NCBI RefSeq assembly: GCF_007828035.1
Contig: NZ_VITV01000018.1
Coordinates: 1 to 64,000, forward strand
Reading direction: 5' to 3'
Source of the DNA: Nitrospirillum amazonense
GTDB lineage: Bacteria > Pseudomonadota > Alphaproteobacteria > Azospirillales > Azospirillaceae
DNA: 64,000 nt
The notes under the pieces are model-generated. The model did not search any database, had not been told where the DNA came from, and saw nothing but the letters and a program-made list of their open reading frames with translations. The translations under genes and the position numbers were made by a program. How positions within the stretch are numbered: position 1 is the first letter of the stretch; each line of letters opens with the position of its first letter. Positions 17,722 through 26,470 of this stretch are shown one piece after another.

Positions 17722-18144
17722 CGGGGCCCCCAAAAAGGAAACGGGCGGCCCGGGGATGGGGGGACCCGGGCCGCCCTTAGGTCGTCCGCTGAACGCGCTT
17801 TGGGGGGTGCGCAGCCAGGCCGGGATGGGGGAACCGGTACACTGGATCATCGAGCGGACACTGTTTCAAATAGGATCCCTTCTGGGAAAAACAAGCACGC
17901 CAATACATCAGTATAGGGTGGGGAATAGATTTCGCCGGGGGTGATCCACCGGATGGACGGGTACGTATCTTACGTCATATGCGGTTCGTCCTGCGGCGTT
18001 CCGTCCAACATCCTGTCAAAACCCGCGCCAGCCCCACGGCTGTCCCCGAATGCCGCCTTTTTTCTTGCCCGCTATTGTAGCGCTCACACCACGCCGGGCC
18101 GCCGGCGCATGCCTGTCATCTGCAGAAATGCTAGGGTTCGCCTG
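17722..18144. other. Intergenic region between pdeM and photolyase
   Basis: A 423-nt stretch without a convincing gene. It begins with a strong GC-rich hairpin (17743-17776), then becomes AT-richer around 17860-17940 (GTTTCAAATAGG, CAGTATAGGGTGGGGAATAG), which may include the photolyase promoter. In-frame upstream extensions of the photolyase ORF (from 17941) are not protein-like. Confidence 0.6.
17743..17776 (+). terminator. GC-rich hairpin after pdeM
   Basis: Perfect 12-bp stem GGGCGGCCCGGG / CCCGGGCCGCCC around a 10-nt loop, 21 nt after the pdeM stop. No U-run follows (TTAGGT only), so termination is likely but not certain. Confidence 0.5.
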
Positions 18145-19599
18145 ATGTCCGCCGTCCCGAAGTCGCCCGTCATCGTCTGGTTCCGTCAGGATCTGCGCCT
18201 GGCCGACAACCCCGCGCTGGGCCATGCCGCCCAATCCGGCAGGCCGGTGCTACCGGCCTACATCCTGGACGACCACACCCCGGGACCGTGGGCGCCGGGG
18301 GGCGCCTCGCGCTGGTGGCTGCACCAAAGCCTGGCGGCCCTGTCCGGGGCGCTGGCCGGCCTGGGCTGCCCCCTCATCCTGCGACGGGGCCGGCCGGACG
18401 TGGCGCTGCGCGCCCTGGTACGCGAGACGGGGGCGGAGGCCGTGGTGTGGAACCGCTGCTATGAGCCGCACGCCATCGCCCGCGACAGCATGCTGAAGGC
18501 CGACCTGAAGGCCGAGGGCATCGCCGTCGACAGCTTCAATGCCGCTCTGCTGGCGGAACCGTGGACGGTGAAGACCGGCACGGGCGGCCCCTACAAGGTG
18601 TTCACCCCGTTCTGGAAGGCTGTGCGGGAGGGATTGGACCCGGGGCAGCCCGAGCCCGCGCCCCGGCATCTGACCACCCTGCCCACGCCACCGGACAGCG
18701 ACCGGCTGGCAGACTGGGGCCTACTTCCGACCAAGCCGGACTGGGCGGGGGGCCTGCGCGACAGCTGGACACCCGGCGAGGCGGGCGCGCAACAGCGTCT
18801 GGCGGATTTCCTGGCCCGCGCCGTGGCACGCTACCCGGAGGGACGCGACTACCCGGCGCAGCCGCTGACGTCCCGCCTGTCCCCCCATCTGCACCACGGG
18901 GAGATTTCCCCCCGCCAGATCTGGGCAGCGGCCCAGGCCCAGGCCAAGACCCAGGGTAATGACGGCGTGGACTCGTTCTTGCGCGAACTGGGGTGGCGCG
19001 AGTTCTGCCACCATCTGCTCTACCACTTCCCCTTCCTGCCTGAGCGTCCCTTGAATCCGAAGTTCGAGGCCTTCACCTGGGATGACAACGCCGGCCATCT
19101 GGCGGCGTGGCAACGCGGCCTCACGGGCTACCCCATCGTCGACGCCGGGATGCGCGAACTGTGGGCCACCGGCTGGATGCACAACCGGGTGCGCATGGTG
19201 GTCGGGTCCTTTCTGGTGAAGCACCTGCTGCTGCCCTGGACGGCCGGCCAGGCCTGGTTCTGGGACACGCTGGTGGACGCGGACCTGGCCAACAACGCCG
19301 CCGGCTGGCAATGGATCGCCGGCTGCGGCGCCGACGCCGCCCCCTATTTCCGCGTGTTCAACACGGTGCTGCAGGGGGAGAAGTTCGACGCCACGGGAGA
19401 CTATGTGCGCCGCTGGGTGCCCGAGCTGGCGGGCCTGCCCGACCGCGTGCTGCACCAGCCCTGGACCGCCGATCCCATCACCCTGCGGGCGGCGGGCGTG
19501 CGCCTCGGCCACGACTATCCCTACCCCGTGGTGGAGCACAAGGCGGCGCGGCAGCGGGCGCTGGACGCCTTCGCGGCGATCAGGGACGACAACGATTGA
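18145..19599 (+). CDS. phrB: Deoxyribodipyrimidine photolyase
   Basis: A 484-residue class I cryptochrome/photolyase that uses light and reduced FAD to reverse UV dimers. The N-terminal antenna domain begins VIVWFRQDLRLADNPAL; the C-terminal FAD domain shows TSRLSPHLHHGEISPRQIW, the core WREFCHHLLYHFP, and GYPIVDAGMRELWATGWMHNRVRMVVGSFLVKHLL..W..G..WFWDTLVDADLANNAAGWQW. These match CPD photolyases. ATG 18145 begins just before the conserved domain, with AGGG nearby. It is followed by an FAD/NAD-binding protein gene, as in many Proteobacteria. Confidence 0.93.
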   Translation: MSAVPKSPVIVWFRQDLRLADNPALGHAAQSGRPVLPAYILDDHTPGPWAPGGASRWWLHQSLAALSGALAGLGCPLILRRGRPDVALRALVRETGAEAVVWNRCYEPHAIARDSMLKADLKAEGIAVDSFNAALLAEPWTVKTGTGGPYKVFTPFWKAVREGLDPGQPEPAPRHLTTLPTPPDSDRLADWGLLPTKPDWAGGLRDSWTPGEAGAQQRLADFLARAVARYPEGRDYPAQPLTSRLSPHLHHGEISPRQIWAAAQAQAKTQGNDGVDSFLRELGWREFCHHLLYHFPFLPERPLNPKFEAFTWDDNAGHLAAWQRGLTGYPIVDAGMRELWATGWMHNRVRMVVGSFLVKHLLLPWTAGQAWFWDTLVDADLANNAAGWQWIAGCGADAAPYFRVFNTVLQGEKFDATGDYVRRWVPELAGLPDRVLHQPWTADPITLRAAGVRLGHDYPYPVVEHKAARQRALDAFAAIRDDND

Positions 19600-19678
19600 C
19601 CTCTGGGGTTAAATGCCGATGCGAGATCAGATGGATGACCAGGGACCCGCGAACGACGCGGGCAGCGGGAGCGCGGGT

Positions 19679-21016
19679 ATGAAGATCGCCGTCATCGGCG
19701 CCGGCATCACGGGCATGAGCTGCGCCTGGCTGTTGGCGCGGCAGGGCCATGACGTGACCCTGTTCGAGCAGAACAGCTATCTGGGCGGCCACTCCAACAC
19801 GGTGGACGTGCCCGGCCGCGGCGCCCATCCCATGCCTGTGGACACCGGCTTCATCGTCTACAATGCCGCGACATATCCAAACCTCGTGGCCTTGTTCGAG
19901 CATCTGGACGTGCCCACCCAGGCGTCCGATATGTCCTTCGCCGTCACCCTGGACCGGGGCAAGCTGGAATATTCCGGCACGAACCTGGCCGGCATGTTCG
20001 CGCAAAAGCGCAACCTGCTGTCGCCCACCTATCACCTGATGCTGCGCGACATCCTGCGCTTCTACAAGACGGCCCCGGCGCTGCTGGACCAGCCCTCGGC
20101 CGCCGCCATGACGCTGGGCGAATACCTGGTGGCACAACGCTATGGCCATCGCTTCATCTACGACCACCTGCTGCCCATGGGTGCCGCCATCTGGTCCTCC
20201 ACCATCGGGGAGATGCTGTCCTTCCCGGTGCAAAGCTTCGTGCGCTTCTTCTGCAACCACGGCCTGCTGAAGCTGAAAGAACGGCCGCAGTGGCGCACGG
20301 TCACGGGCGGCAGCCGCGCCTATGTCACCCGCCTGACCCGGTCGCTGGAAGGCCGGCTGCACACCGGCCGGGCCATCGTCGCCCTGCGGCGTTCCGGCAC
20401 CGCCGTGCACATCCAGGATTCCCAGGGGTGGAGCGGCAGCTATGACCACGTCGTGCTGGCAACCCACGCCGACCAGGCCCTGGCCATGCTGCTGGATCCG
20501 TCGGAGGAGGAGCGGCGCATCCTGGGCGCCTTCCGCTACCAGATGAACCGGGCAGTGCTGCACCGCGACCCGCTGCTGATGCCACGGCGCGCCAAGGCCT
20601 GGTCCAGCTGGAACTACAGCGCCCATTCCACCCGGGACCGCGACGCCAAGGTGTCCGTCACCTATTGGATGAATTTGCTGCAGGGGCTGGACAAGCGCGT
20701 GCCCCTGTTCGTCACCCTGAACCCCATCACCGAACCGCGTCCGTCGCTGAAGGTGCGGGAGTTCATCTACGACCACCCGCTGTTCGACCTGGCCGCCGTG
20801 ACGGCGCAGCAGGAACTGGGCCTGATCCAGGGGATCCGCCGCACCTGGTTCTGCGGCGCCTATTGCGGCTATGGCTTTCATGAGGACGGCCTGTCCGCCG
20901 GCCTCGCCGTGGCGGAGTCGCTGGGCGCCCAGCGGCCGTGGCAAGTGACCGACGCCTCTCCCGCCGGGCGCAACGCCCGCCCGCCGGGCAGTGCCCGCCT
21001 GGCGGCGGCGGGATAA
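19679..21016 (+). CDS. FAD/NAD(P)-binding amine-oxidase-like protein (COG2907 type)
   Basis: A 445-residue flavoprotein with an N-terminal dinucleotide motif (KIAVIGAGITGMSCAWLLARQ) followed by EQNSYLGGHSNTVDV and DTGFIVYNAATYPNL, signatures of the COG2907 group. The C-terminal FAD site includes FCGAYCGYGFHEDGLSAGLAVAESL. In many genomes this gene sits with photolyase, a DUF1365 gene and a cyclopropane-fatty-acid-synthase-like gene; only the photolyase is present here. ATG 19613 would add 22 low-complexity residues; 19679 fits the family start. Confidence 0.85.
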   Translation: MKIAVIGAGITGMSCAWLLARQGHDVTLFEQNSYLGGHSNTVDVPGRGAHPMPVDTGFIVYNAATYPNLVALFEHLDVPTQASDMSFAVTLDRGKLEYSGTNLAGMFAQKRNLLSPTYHLMLRDILRFYKTAPALLDQPSAAAMTLGEYLVAQRYGHRFIYDHLLPMGAAIWSSTIGEMLSFPVQSFVRFFCNHGLLKLKERPQWRTVTGGSRAYVTRLTRSLEGRLHTGRAIVALRRSGTAVHIQDSQGWSGSYDHVVLATHADQALAMLLDPSEEERRILGAFRYQMNRAVLHRDPLLMPRRAKAWSSWNYSAHSTRDRDAKVSVTYWMNLLQGLDKRVPLFVTLNPITEPRPSLKVREFIYDHPLFDLAAVTAQQELGLIQGIRRTWFCGAYCGYGFHEDGLSAGLAVAESLGAQRPWQVTDASPAGRNARPPGSARLAAAG

Positions 21017-21129
21017 GGCGGATGGTCCTGGTCCGCACGCGCATGAAGCGAATTACCACCCCGGCCTGATCCTCAGGCCGGGCCGTTGGCGTTCGCCCCA
21101 TCCTTCGCGGTTCCCAAGGACATCATCCC

Positions 21130-21618
21130 ATGACATCCCCCACCCCCATGCTGCACCTGGTGTGCGGCAAGATCGCCGCCGGCAAGTCCACGCTCACCGC
21201 GGCCCTGGCGGCGGCGCCCGGCACCATCCTGCTGAGCGAGGACCACTGGCTGGCACGCTTGTATCCAGAGGAACTGGCCAGCGTCGCCGACTACATCCGG
21301 CTCAGCGCCCGCTTGCGTCAGGTCGTGGGCCCGCACACCGTGGCCTTGCTGCGGGCCGGGCTGTCGGTGGTGCTGGACTTCCCCGCCAACACGCCCGGCT
21401 TGCGCCTATGGATGCGCGGCCTGTTCGATGAGGCGGGCGCCGCCCACACCTTGCATTACCTGGAGGTGCCCGATGAGGTCTGCCGCCAGCGCCTGCGCGC
21501 CCGCAACGCCGCTGGCGGCCACGACTTCGCCGCCACCGACGCGGAGTTCGACGCCATCACCCGCTACTTCGTCCCACCAGATGAGGCGGAAGGGTTCATG
21601 ATTGTACGCTACCCGTAA
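21130..21618 (+). CDS. P-loop ATPase/kinase-like protein (zeta-toxin-like fold)
   Basis: A 162-residue protein with Walker A GKIAAGKST near residue 13, SEDHWLARLYPEEL after strand 2 and a helical lid region (LRARNAAGG). This layout is that of small AAA_33-type P-loop kinases related to zeta toxin and chloramphenicol phosphotransferase. No antitoxin gene is adjacent, so a toxin role is not supported; phosphorylation of a small molecule is more likely. It ends 3 nt from the convergent hydrolase gene. Confidence 0.78.
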   Translation: MTSPTPMLHLVCGKIAAGKSTLTAALAAAPGTILLSEDHWLARLYPEELASVADYIRLSARLRQVVGPHTVALLRAGLSVVLDFPANTPGLRLWMRGLFDEAGAAHTLHYLEVPDEVCRQRLRARNAAGGHDFAATDAEFDAITRYFVPPDEAEGFMIVRYP

Positions 21619-21620
21619 AC

Positions 21621-22388
21621 TCAGCCCGCCAGGAAATCTGCGATGGCCCGGCCCAGGTCGGGCTTGGTCACGGCGCTCATATGGTCGCCGGGGATTTCGA
21701 CGTAGCGGGCGTTGGGCAGGGCCGCGACCAAGTCGGACGCGGAGCCGTTGTCCTGGTCCTGGGCGCCGGCGGTGACGAGGATGGGCAGGTCCAGGCCGGC
21801 CAGCACGCCCGGCGGGGTGTCGACGAAGGTCTCTAGGATGTTCAGCAGGGCGACGGGGTCGCCACCGACCGTCTTCAGGAAGGCCTCCGCCATCCATTCC
21901 GGCGTGCCGCGCTCGAAGGTGCCCAGGTTGGTCAGGATGCGGCGGAAATGCTCCCCCCGGCCGGCGGTGTGGGTCAGGCCGGCCAGGCCCATGCCGGCGC
22001 AGATGGCCCGGGCCGGGGTGGCGCCGCGCGCCAGCATGCGCATGGTGGTGCGCCCGCCCAGGGAATAGCCGCCCAGGTCATAGTCGGTCAGGCCCAGATG
22101 CTCCACCAGCGCCAGACCGTCGTCGGCCAGCACGTCAGGCGGGTAGGCCGAGATCTCATGCGGCTTGGCGCTGTCACCGTGGGCCCGCAGGTCCGGCATG
22201 ATGACACGGTAGCCGCGCTCCGCGATGCGGGCGGCGTGACCGTATTTCAGCCAGTTGACCGTGGCGGTGGAGAAATAGCCATGGATCAGCACCAGCGGCC
22301 GGCCTTGACCCAGTTCGCGGTAGGCCAGGCGCTGGCCATCGCGGCCGAAGAAATGCTGAACAGTGATGTCGGAGGGGGCCACGGGCAT
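21621..22388 (-). CDS. Alpha/beta hydrolase
   Basis: A 255-residue alpha/beta-hydrolase-fold protein. The oxyanion segment HGYFST, DLRAHGDS, the nucleophile elbow GYSLGG, the acid (TAGAQDQDN) and the His (GDHMSAV) appear in order, giving a Ser-Asp-His triad. Substrate specificity is not readable. ATG 22388 gives the start; the longer ORF has unlikely extra sequence. It lies 71 nt downstream of a GNAT gene on the same strand and may be co-transcribed with it. Confidence 0.88.
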   Translation of the reverse strand: MPVAPSDITVQHFFGRDGQRLAYRELGQGRPLVLIHGYFSTATVNWLKYGHAARIAERGYRVIMPDLRAHGDSAKPHEISAYPPDVLADDGLALVEHLGLTDYDLGGYSLGGRTTMRMLARGATPARAICAGMGLAGLTHTAGRGEHFRRILTNLGTFERGTPEWMAEAFLKTVGGDPVALLNILETFVDTPPGVLAGLDLPILVTAGAQDQDNGSASDLVAALPNARYVEIPGDHMSAVTKPDLGRAIADFLAG

Positions 22389-22459
22389 GCATCCGGCGTT
22401 GGAGGAACCTTGCCCCCAAGCTATCGCCAGGTCACGGGATTGGAAAAGTCTTCCGCCGC

Positions 22460-22972
22460 CTAACGGCCGAGCGCCTTGCGCATGCCCCACGCGGCCAGCT
22501 GGGTGCCGCAGCCCATGGTCATCAGCCGGGGGCCTTGGCGCTGATAGCCCATGGCTTCATAAAACCCCACTGCGTTCATGGATGAGGTGAGGCAGAGGGC
22601 GCCGGCGCCCCGGTCGCGCGCCAGGGTTTCGATCTCTTCCAGCAGGCGGCGGCCGGTGCCCTTGGCGGCCACGGGATCGACATAGACGGCCCGCACCTCG
22701 GCGCTGTAGAGCGCGGAGAAGCCGACCACGCGGCCCGCCTGCTCCGCCACCAGCACGTGCTCCCCCCACTCCGTCATGGCGGCGCGGTAGTCTGCGGCAT
22801 CACGGCCGCCCAGAAGGGCGATGAGTTGTTCTGGCGAGTAATGTCCGGCGCAGAAAGCATGGACGGAGCGGATATGGACCTGCCGAATGGCCTCGGCGTC
22901 GTCGGCCTCCCCAGCCCGGATCACCGGCGTCGGGGCATCAAGGGGGGGTGTGCGTATGCTCGACCGGTACAT
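22460..22972 (-). CDS. GNAT-family N-acetyltransferase
   Basis: A 170-residue protein with the GNAT fold: IRAGEADDAEAIRQVHIRSVHAF at the N-terminus, strand 4 VRAVYVDPVAAKGTGRRLLEEIE (acetyl-CoA pyrophosphate-binding segment) and the C-terminal LCLTSSMNAVGFYEAMGY. The AHxFCAGHYSPEQLIALLGG segment is common in a group of uncharacterised GNATs. ATG 22972 has GGGCGGC upstream. It diverges from the N-formylglutamate amidohydrolase gene. Confidence 0.87.
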   Translation of the reverse strand: MYRSSIRTPPLDAPTPVIRAGEADDAEAIRQVHIRSVHAFCAGHYSPEQLIALLGGRDAADYRAAMTEWGEHVLVAEQAGRVVGFSALYSAEVRAVYVDPVAAKGTGRRLLEEIETLARDRGAGALCLTSSMNAVGFYEAMGYQRQGPRLMTMGCGTQLAAWGMRKALGR

Positions 22973-23216
22973 GCCGCCCAATTCTATCCTCGCCCAAGGG
23001 CTTCGGCAGCGCCCGTCCAGCACCTGGAACAGTCGCGGTCATTTCAAAGGAAACGTGCGCCACCCGGGTCCCCAACGCGGGAAAGCTGCACGTCGATGAA
23101 GTATGCACGGGGAAGACGCCGAAAGCGATGTCTCGCATGCACCCATTGCTATTTTCCCGGTAATTCGGGCGGCTTGCAAGCCGGCCATTCATCGTTTCGA
23201 CATCAGCGGTGCAGGA

Positions 23217-24098
23217 ATGCCCGGCGGGGCCTTCCATCCCCGACTGGGCCAGCTATCCTGCCAAGGCATATTCCCTGCGATAGGCCGCCCCTTGGACACG
23301 CTTGCCTCTCCCACCGCCTTGCTCGCCCCTGACGAGCCATCCGCCGTCACGGTGGTGAATCCCCAAGGGCCCGCCCCCGTGGTGCTGCTGTGCGAACATG
23401 CCGCACGCCGCGTGCCCGCCCGCCTGGGCACCCTGGGCGTTCCAGCCGCCGACATGGAGCGGCACATCGCCTGGGACATCGGGGCGGAGGCGGTGACTCG
23501 CGCGCTGGCCCGGCGGCTGGACGCGCCGGCGGTCATCGCTGGATATTCCCGCCTGGTGGTGGATTTGAACCGCCCGCTGGACAGCGCCACGCTGATGCCG
23601 GCGGTCAGCGACGGCACCCCCATCCTGGCCAACCAGGCCCTGACCGATGCCGACCGCCAGGCGCGGCTGGACGCCCTGTTCCACCCCTACCACGCCGCCG
23701 TCGCGACGTGCGTCGATGCCAAGCGCGCGGCGGGCCAGGTCCCGGCCATCATCTCCGTCCACAGCTTCACGCCGGTCATGAACGGCTTCCAGCGCCCCTG
23801 GCACCTGGGCGTGCTGTGGGACCAGGACGGCCGCCTGCCCCTGCCCTTGTTGGACCTGCTGCGGGCCCTGCCAGGCGTGGTGGTGGGCGACAATGTTCCC
23901 TACTCAGGGCGCGACGGCCACGGCTATACCCTGAAGACCCATTCCACCCGTCCGGGCCTGCCCGGCGTGCTGATCGAAATCCGGCAGGATCTGATCGGCG
24001 ACGCAGAGGGGGTAGAGCACTGGTCCGCCCTGCTGGCGCAAGCCCTTGGACAGCTGATCGGCCGCCCCGATATACACCACGTGCTGGCCGGCACTTGA
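23217..24098 (+). CDS. N-formylglutamate amidohydrolase family protein
   Basis: A hydrolase of the FGase family that releases formate from N-formylglutamate in histidine degradation and from related formyl compounds. The conserved core begins near PVVLLCEHAARRVP and includes HIAWDIGAEAVTRALA, SRLVVDLNRP, ISVHSFTPVMNG and LKTHSTRPGLPGVLIEIRQDLI. The start is uncertain: ATG 23217 is used, but TTG 23292 (LDTLASPT) begins closer to the conserved core. No hut genes are near. DUF1244 and gapR genes follow on the same strand, a neighbourhood seen in several alphaproteobacteria. Confidence 0.82.
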   Translation: MPGGAFHPRLGQLSCQGIFPAIGRPLDTLASPTALLAPDEPSAVTVVNPQGPAPVVLLCEHAARRVPARLGTLGVPAADMERHIAWDIGAEAVTRALARRLDAPAVIAGYSRLVVDLNRPLDSATLMPAVSDGTPILANQALTDADRQARLDALFHPYHAAVATCVDAKRAAGQVPAIISVHSFTPVMNGFQRPWHLGVLWDQDGRLPLPLLDLLRALPGVVVGDNVPYSGRDGHGYTLKTHSTRPGLPGVLIEIRQDLIGDAEGVEHWSALLAQALGQLIGRPDIHHVLAGT

Positions 24099-24128
24099 AC
24101 CGGCCGTCCCCCTTCACAAGGATATTCC

Positions 24129-24437
24129 ATGGTTCCCGAGATCGACGACGCCACCCGGGTGGAGCTTGAGGCCGCCGCCTTCCGCCGGCTGGTGGCGCAT
24201 TTGCGTGAGCGCACCGACGTCCAGAACATCGACCTGATGAACCTGGCCGGATTCTGCCGCAACTGCCTGTCCAAATGGTACCGCGCCGCCGCCGAGGAAA
24301 AGGGCGTGGCCCTGGACTATGAGGCCGCGCGCGAGATCGTCTACGGCATGCCTTACGAGGACTTCAAACGCCTGCACCAGCGCGAGGCCTCGGCGGAGCA
24401 GAAGGCGGCGTTCGAGCAGAGCAAGCCGAAGGACTGA
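24129..24437 (+). CDS. DUF1244 family protein
   Basis: A 102-residue, highly conserved small alphaproteobacterial protein of unknown function. The family signature is MNLAGFCRNCLSKWYRAAAEEKG, with the C-x2-C-like FCRNCL cysteines, followed by AREIVYGMPYEDFKR. ATG 24129 has AAGGATATTCC upstream. It sits between the N-formylglutamate amidohydrolase and gapR genes, 30 nt from the former. Confidence 0.92.
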   Translation: MVPEIDDATRVELEAAAFRRLVAHLRERTDVQNIDLMNLAGFCRNCLSKWYRAAAEEKGVALDYEAAREIVYGMPYEDFKRLHQREASAEQKAAFEQSKPKD

Positions 24438-24532
24438 GCGGCCCCTGCCGGCCCTTGCCCACGCGCACCGGCGCGGGTAAGGTCGCGCCCTCACCATTCA
24501 GACCACCCACTTAGAACGAAGAGGCATTCCCC

Positions 24533-24796
24533 ATGTCGGACGCCCCTGTTGCGACGGATGTTGGCGGCATCGCCGGCGACCGCCTGCGCTCCATCATCGA
24601 GCGTATCGAACGCCTGGAAGAAGACAAGAAGGGCATCGCGGACGACATCAAGGACATCTACGCCGAAGCCAAGGGCACGGGGTTCGATACCAAGATCCTC
24701 CGCCAGATCATCCGCCTGCGGAAGATGGAGAAGAACGACCGGCAGGAGCAGGACGCCCTGCTGGAGCTCTACAAGGCCGCGCTGGGCATGGAGTGA
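24533..24796 (+). CDS. gapR: Nucleoid-associated protein GapR (DUF2312)
   Basis: An 87-residue coiled-coil protein matching GapR of Caulobacter, which clamps overtwisted DNA ahead of moving polymerases and helps chromosome replication and segregation. Diagnostic residues are [35 protein letters not shown] and [14 protein letters not shown] 24533 follows GAAGAGG. A strong terminator lies 38 nt beyond its stop. Confidence 0.93.
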   Translation: MSDAPVATDVGGIAGDRLRSIIERIERLEEDKKGIADDIKDIYAEAKGTGFDTKILRQIIRLRKMEKNDRQEQDALLELYKAALGME

Positions 24797-24834
24797 GCTG
24801 CGGGGCTCGCGAGAGCCTTGCCGCCGTCAGGATC

Positions 24835-24867
24835 AAGGCCGGGCCGCCACGGGCGCCCGGCCTTTTT
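24835..24867 (+). terminator. Terminator after gapR
   Basis: Stem AAGGCCGGGC / GCCCGGCCTT (10 bp) around a 10-nt loop, running straight into TTTTT. It ends just before the convergent mazF stop at 24870. Confidence 0.88.
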
Positions 24868-24869
24868 CT

Positions 24870-25217
24870 TCAGCCCTCGAGCCCGATCAGAGCCCCCAAC
24901 TTCGCCCTCAAGTCCACCAGCACATCCAACGGAACCGCAGCCCCGATGGGCCGGATGAGCCGGGCCAAAGTATCTATACTGCGTACGTGGCTGGTCAGTA
25001 TTTCGCCCGTGATCGGCAGCCCCTCCGGCAGCACCACGCTGGTTCCGAAGGGGCGAACCTTGCTGGTGATGGGACAGACGATGGCGAAGCGGCTGGCGTC
25101 CCAGAACACCGCCGGCGATATCACCACGGCCGGTCGGCGGCCGCCCTGTTCCCGCCCCAACCTGGGATCAAAATCCGTCCAGATGAGATCTCCGGCCTCA
25201 GGCCGGTATTCAGTCAC
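24870..25217 (-). CDS. mazF: MazF/PemK-family endoribonuclease toxin
   Basis: A 115-residue toxin that cleaves mRNA when its antitoxin is lost. The sequence begins EAGDLIWTDFDPRLGREQGGRRPAVVISP, the conserved MazF strand containing the catalytic Arg, and continues ITSKVRPFGTSVVLP and GEILTSHVRSIDTLAR. It starts at GTG 25217, overlapping the mazE stop by 4 nt (GTGA), the usual coupling of antitoxin and toxin. The gene is intact. Confidence 0.92.
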   Translation of the reverse strand: MTEYRPEAGDLIWTDFDPRLGREQGGRRPAVVISPAVFWDASRFAIVCPITSKVRPFGTSVVLPEGLPITGEILTSHVRSIDTLARLIRPIGAAVPLDVLVDLRAKLGALIGLEG

Positions 25218-25456
25218 TCGATCACCTCGCGGCCGACATCGTCGCCCCAGTCGAAGGCGGTCCCCATAGCGTCGGGAGTCATGCCCACCAGTAGATCAGC
25301 CAGCTGGTAACGCGGACGGGTCGGCGAGATGACGATTCGGCCATGCTCGGCCACCACCTCCACGCGGTCGCCTTCGGTCAGACCCACTTCAGCAGCGATA
25401 TCCTTGGGAACCCGCAGGCCCAGGCTGTTGCCCCACCGTGAAATCTGAACCTGCAT
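25214..25456 (-). CDS. mazE: MazE/AbrB-family antitoxin
   Basis: An 80-residue antitoxin with an N-terminal swapped-hairpin AbrB domain (MQVQISRWGNSLGLRVPKDIA..LTEGDRVEVVAEHGRIVI) that binds DNA, and an acidic C-terminus (GTAFDWGDDVGREVIE) that should wrap the toxin. ATG 25456 lies just after the convergent-side spacer to the ring-cleavage dioxygenase. The sequence TATCCGCCGGATATAC at 25488-25503 is a likely palindromic mazEF operator. Confidence 0.92.
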   Translation of the reverse strand: MQVQISRWGNSLGLRVPKDIAAEVGLTEGDRVEVVAEHGRIVISPTRPRYQLADLLVGMTPDAMGTAFDWGDDVGREVIE

Positions 25457-25511
25457 GACAGCCTCCTGGCTTCTTCCAGGCCAAAGGATATCCGCCGGAT
25501 ATACAAACTTG

Positions 25512-26345
25512 TCAATCGAACCGGTAGGCGTCCATGGCCAGGGCGCCCAGCTGCACGCTGGCGTGCAGGCGGCGGCCGGGCTGGCCGGGGCTGGAGGCGC
25601 CCACGGCGGCGAACAGGGGCAGCAGGTGCTCGTCGCGCGGGTGGTTCTGGCGGGCGAAGGGCGCGCGGGCGCGGTAGTCGTCCAGGGCCGCGACGTCGGC
25701 GCCGCTGACCTTGTCATGGATCCAGGATTGGAAGGCGGCGGCCCAGGGCGCCACCTCATCCGTGCCCTCCCACGCCAGGTCACGCAGATTGTGGGTCAGC
25801 GAGCCCGAGGCGATGATCAGCACCCCCTGGTCGCGTAGCGGCCGCAGCGCCTCGCCCAAGCGGCGGTGGTGGGCGGGTCCCAGATGCGGCTGAATGGACA
25901 GCTGGGCGACCGGAATGTCGGCCTCCGGGAACATCAGGATCAAGGGGACCCAGGCGCCGTGGTCCAGGCCGCGCGCTTCCCCGCCCGTGACCGTGATACC
26001 GGCGGTGGCGAGGGCCGCCAGGGCCGCCCGCGCCACCTCGGGCGCGCCGGGGGCGGGGTAGCGCATCTCGAACAGGGCGCGGGGAAAGCCGCCGAAATCG
26101 TGGATGGTCTCCGGCTGGTCAGCCAGGGAAGCCGTCGGTGCCACCGTCTCCCAATGCGCCGAAAGCACCAGGATGGCGCGGGGGACACCCGCCGCCCGGA
26201 TGTCGCGCCCCAGGGTCTGCAGGAAGCGCCGCGCGTCACTGTCCTGCAACGCCAGCATGGGGGAGCCGTGGGAGATGAAATAGACCGGCTGGCGCTTCAC
26301 CGCGGCGGCGGCGGGAACGGACGGGAGGGCGGCGGTGGACGACAT
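25512..26345 (-). CDS. ygiD: DODA-type extradiol ring-cleavage dioxygenase (LigB/YgiD family)
   Basis: A 277-residue class III extradiol dioxygenase. Metal and active-site residues are visible in FISHGSPMLAL (His), VLSAHWET (His), LDHGAWVPL (His) and SGSLTHNLRDL. This pattern matches 4,5-DOPA dioxygenase YgiD more than protocatechuate LigB. ATG 26345 gives the conserved start. It diverges from a LysR regulator, so its expression is probably aromatic-inducible; the natural substrate is not clear. Confidence 0.9.
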   Translation of the reverse strand: MSSTAALPSVPAAAAVKRQPVYFISHGSPMLALQDSDARRFLQTLGRDIRAAGVPRAILVLSAHWETVAPTASLADQPETIHDFGGFPRALFEMRYPAPGAPEVARAALAALATAGITVTGGEARGLDHGAWVPLILMFPEADIPVAQLSIQPHLGPAHHRRLGEALRPLRDQGVLIIASGSLTHNLRDLAWEGTDEVAPWAAAFQSWIHDKVSGADVAALDDYRARAPFARQNHPRDEHLLPLFAAVGASSPGQPGRRLHASVQLGALAMDAYRFD

Positions 26346-26425
26346 GGGTGAAGCCTTGGATTCGGAAGGGTGACCCTTCCAACATGGCCCCATCGACACC
26401 ATTTGCCAAATCACTGGTTATCAAC

Positions 26426-26446
26426 ATCACCATTCACCATAGTGAT
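26426..26446. promoter_or_regulatory. Candidate LysR-type operator
   Basis: ATCAC and GTGAT arms separated by 11 nt form a T-N11-A type dyad in the 125-nt gap between the divergent dioxygenase and lysR genes. The gap is clearly AT-richer than its surroundings. Confidence 0.5.
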
Positions 26447-26470
26447 GGTCAGTTGCGAAGGGGGCCATCC

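Noticed and set aside
21130-21618. Zeta-type toxin
   Set aside because: The P-loop fold is similar, but no epsilon antitoxin gene is adjacent and the neighbour is a convergent hydrolase.
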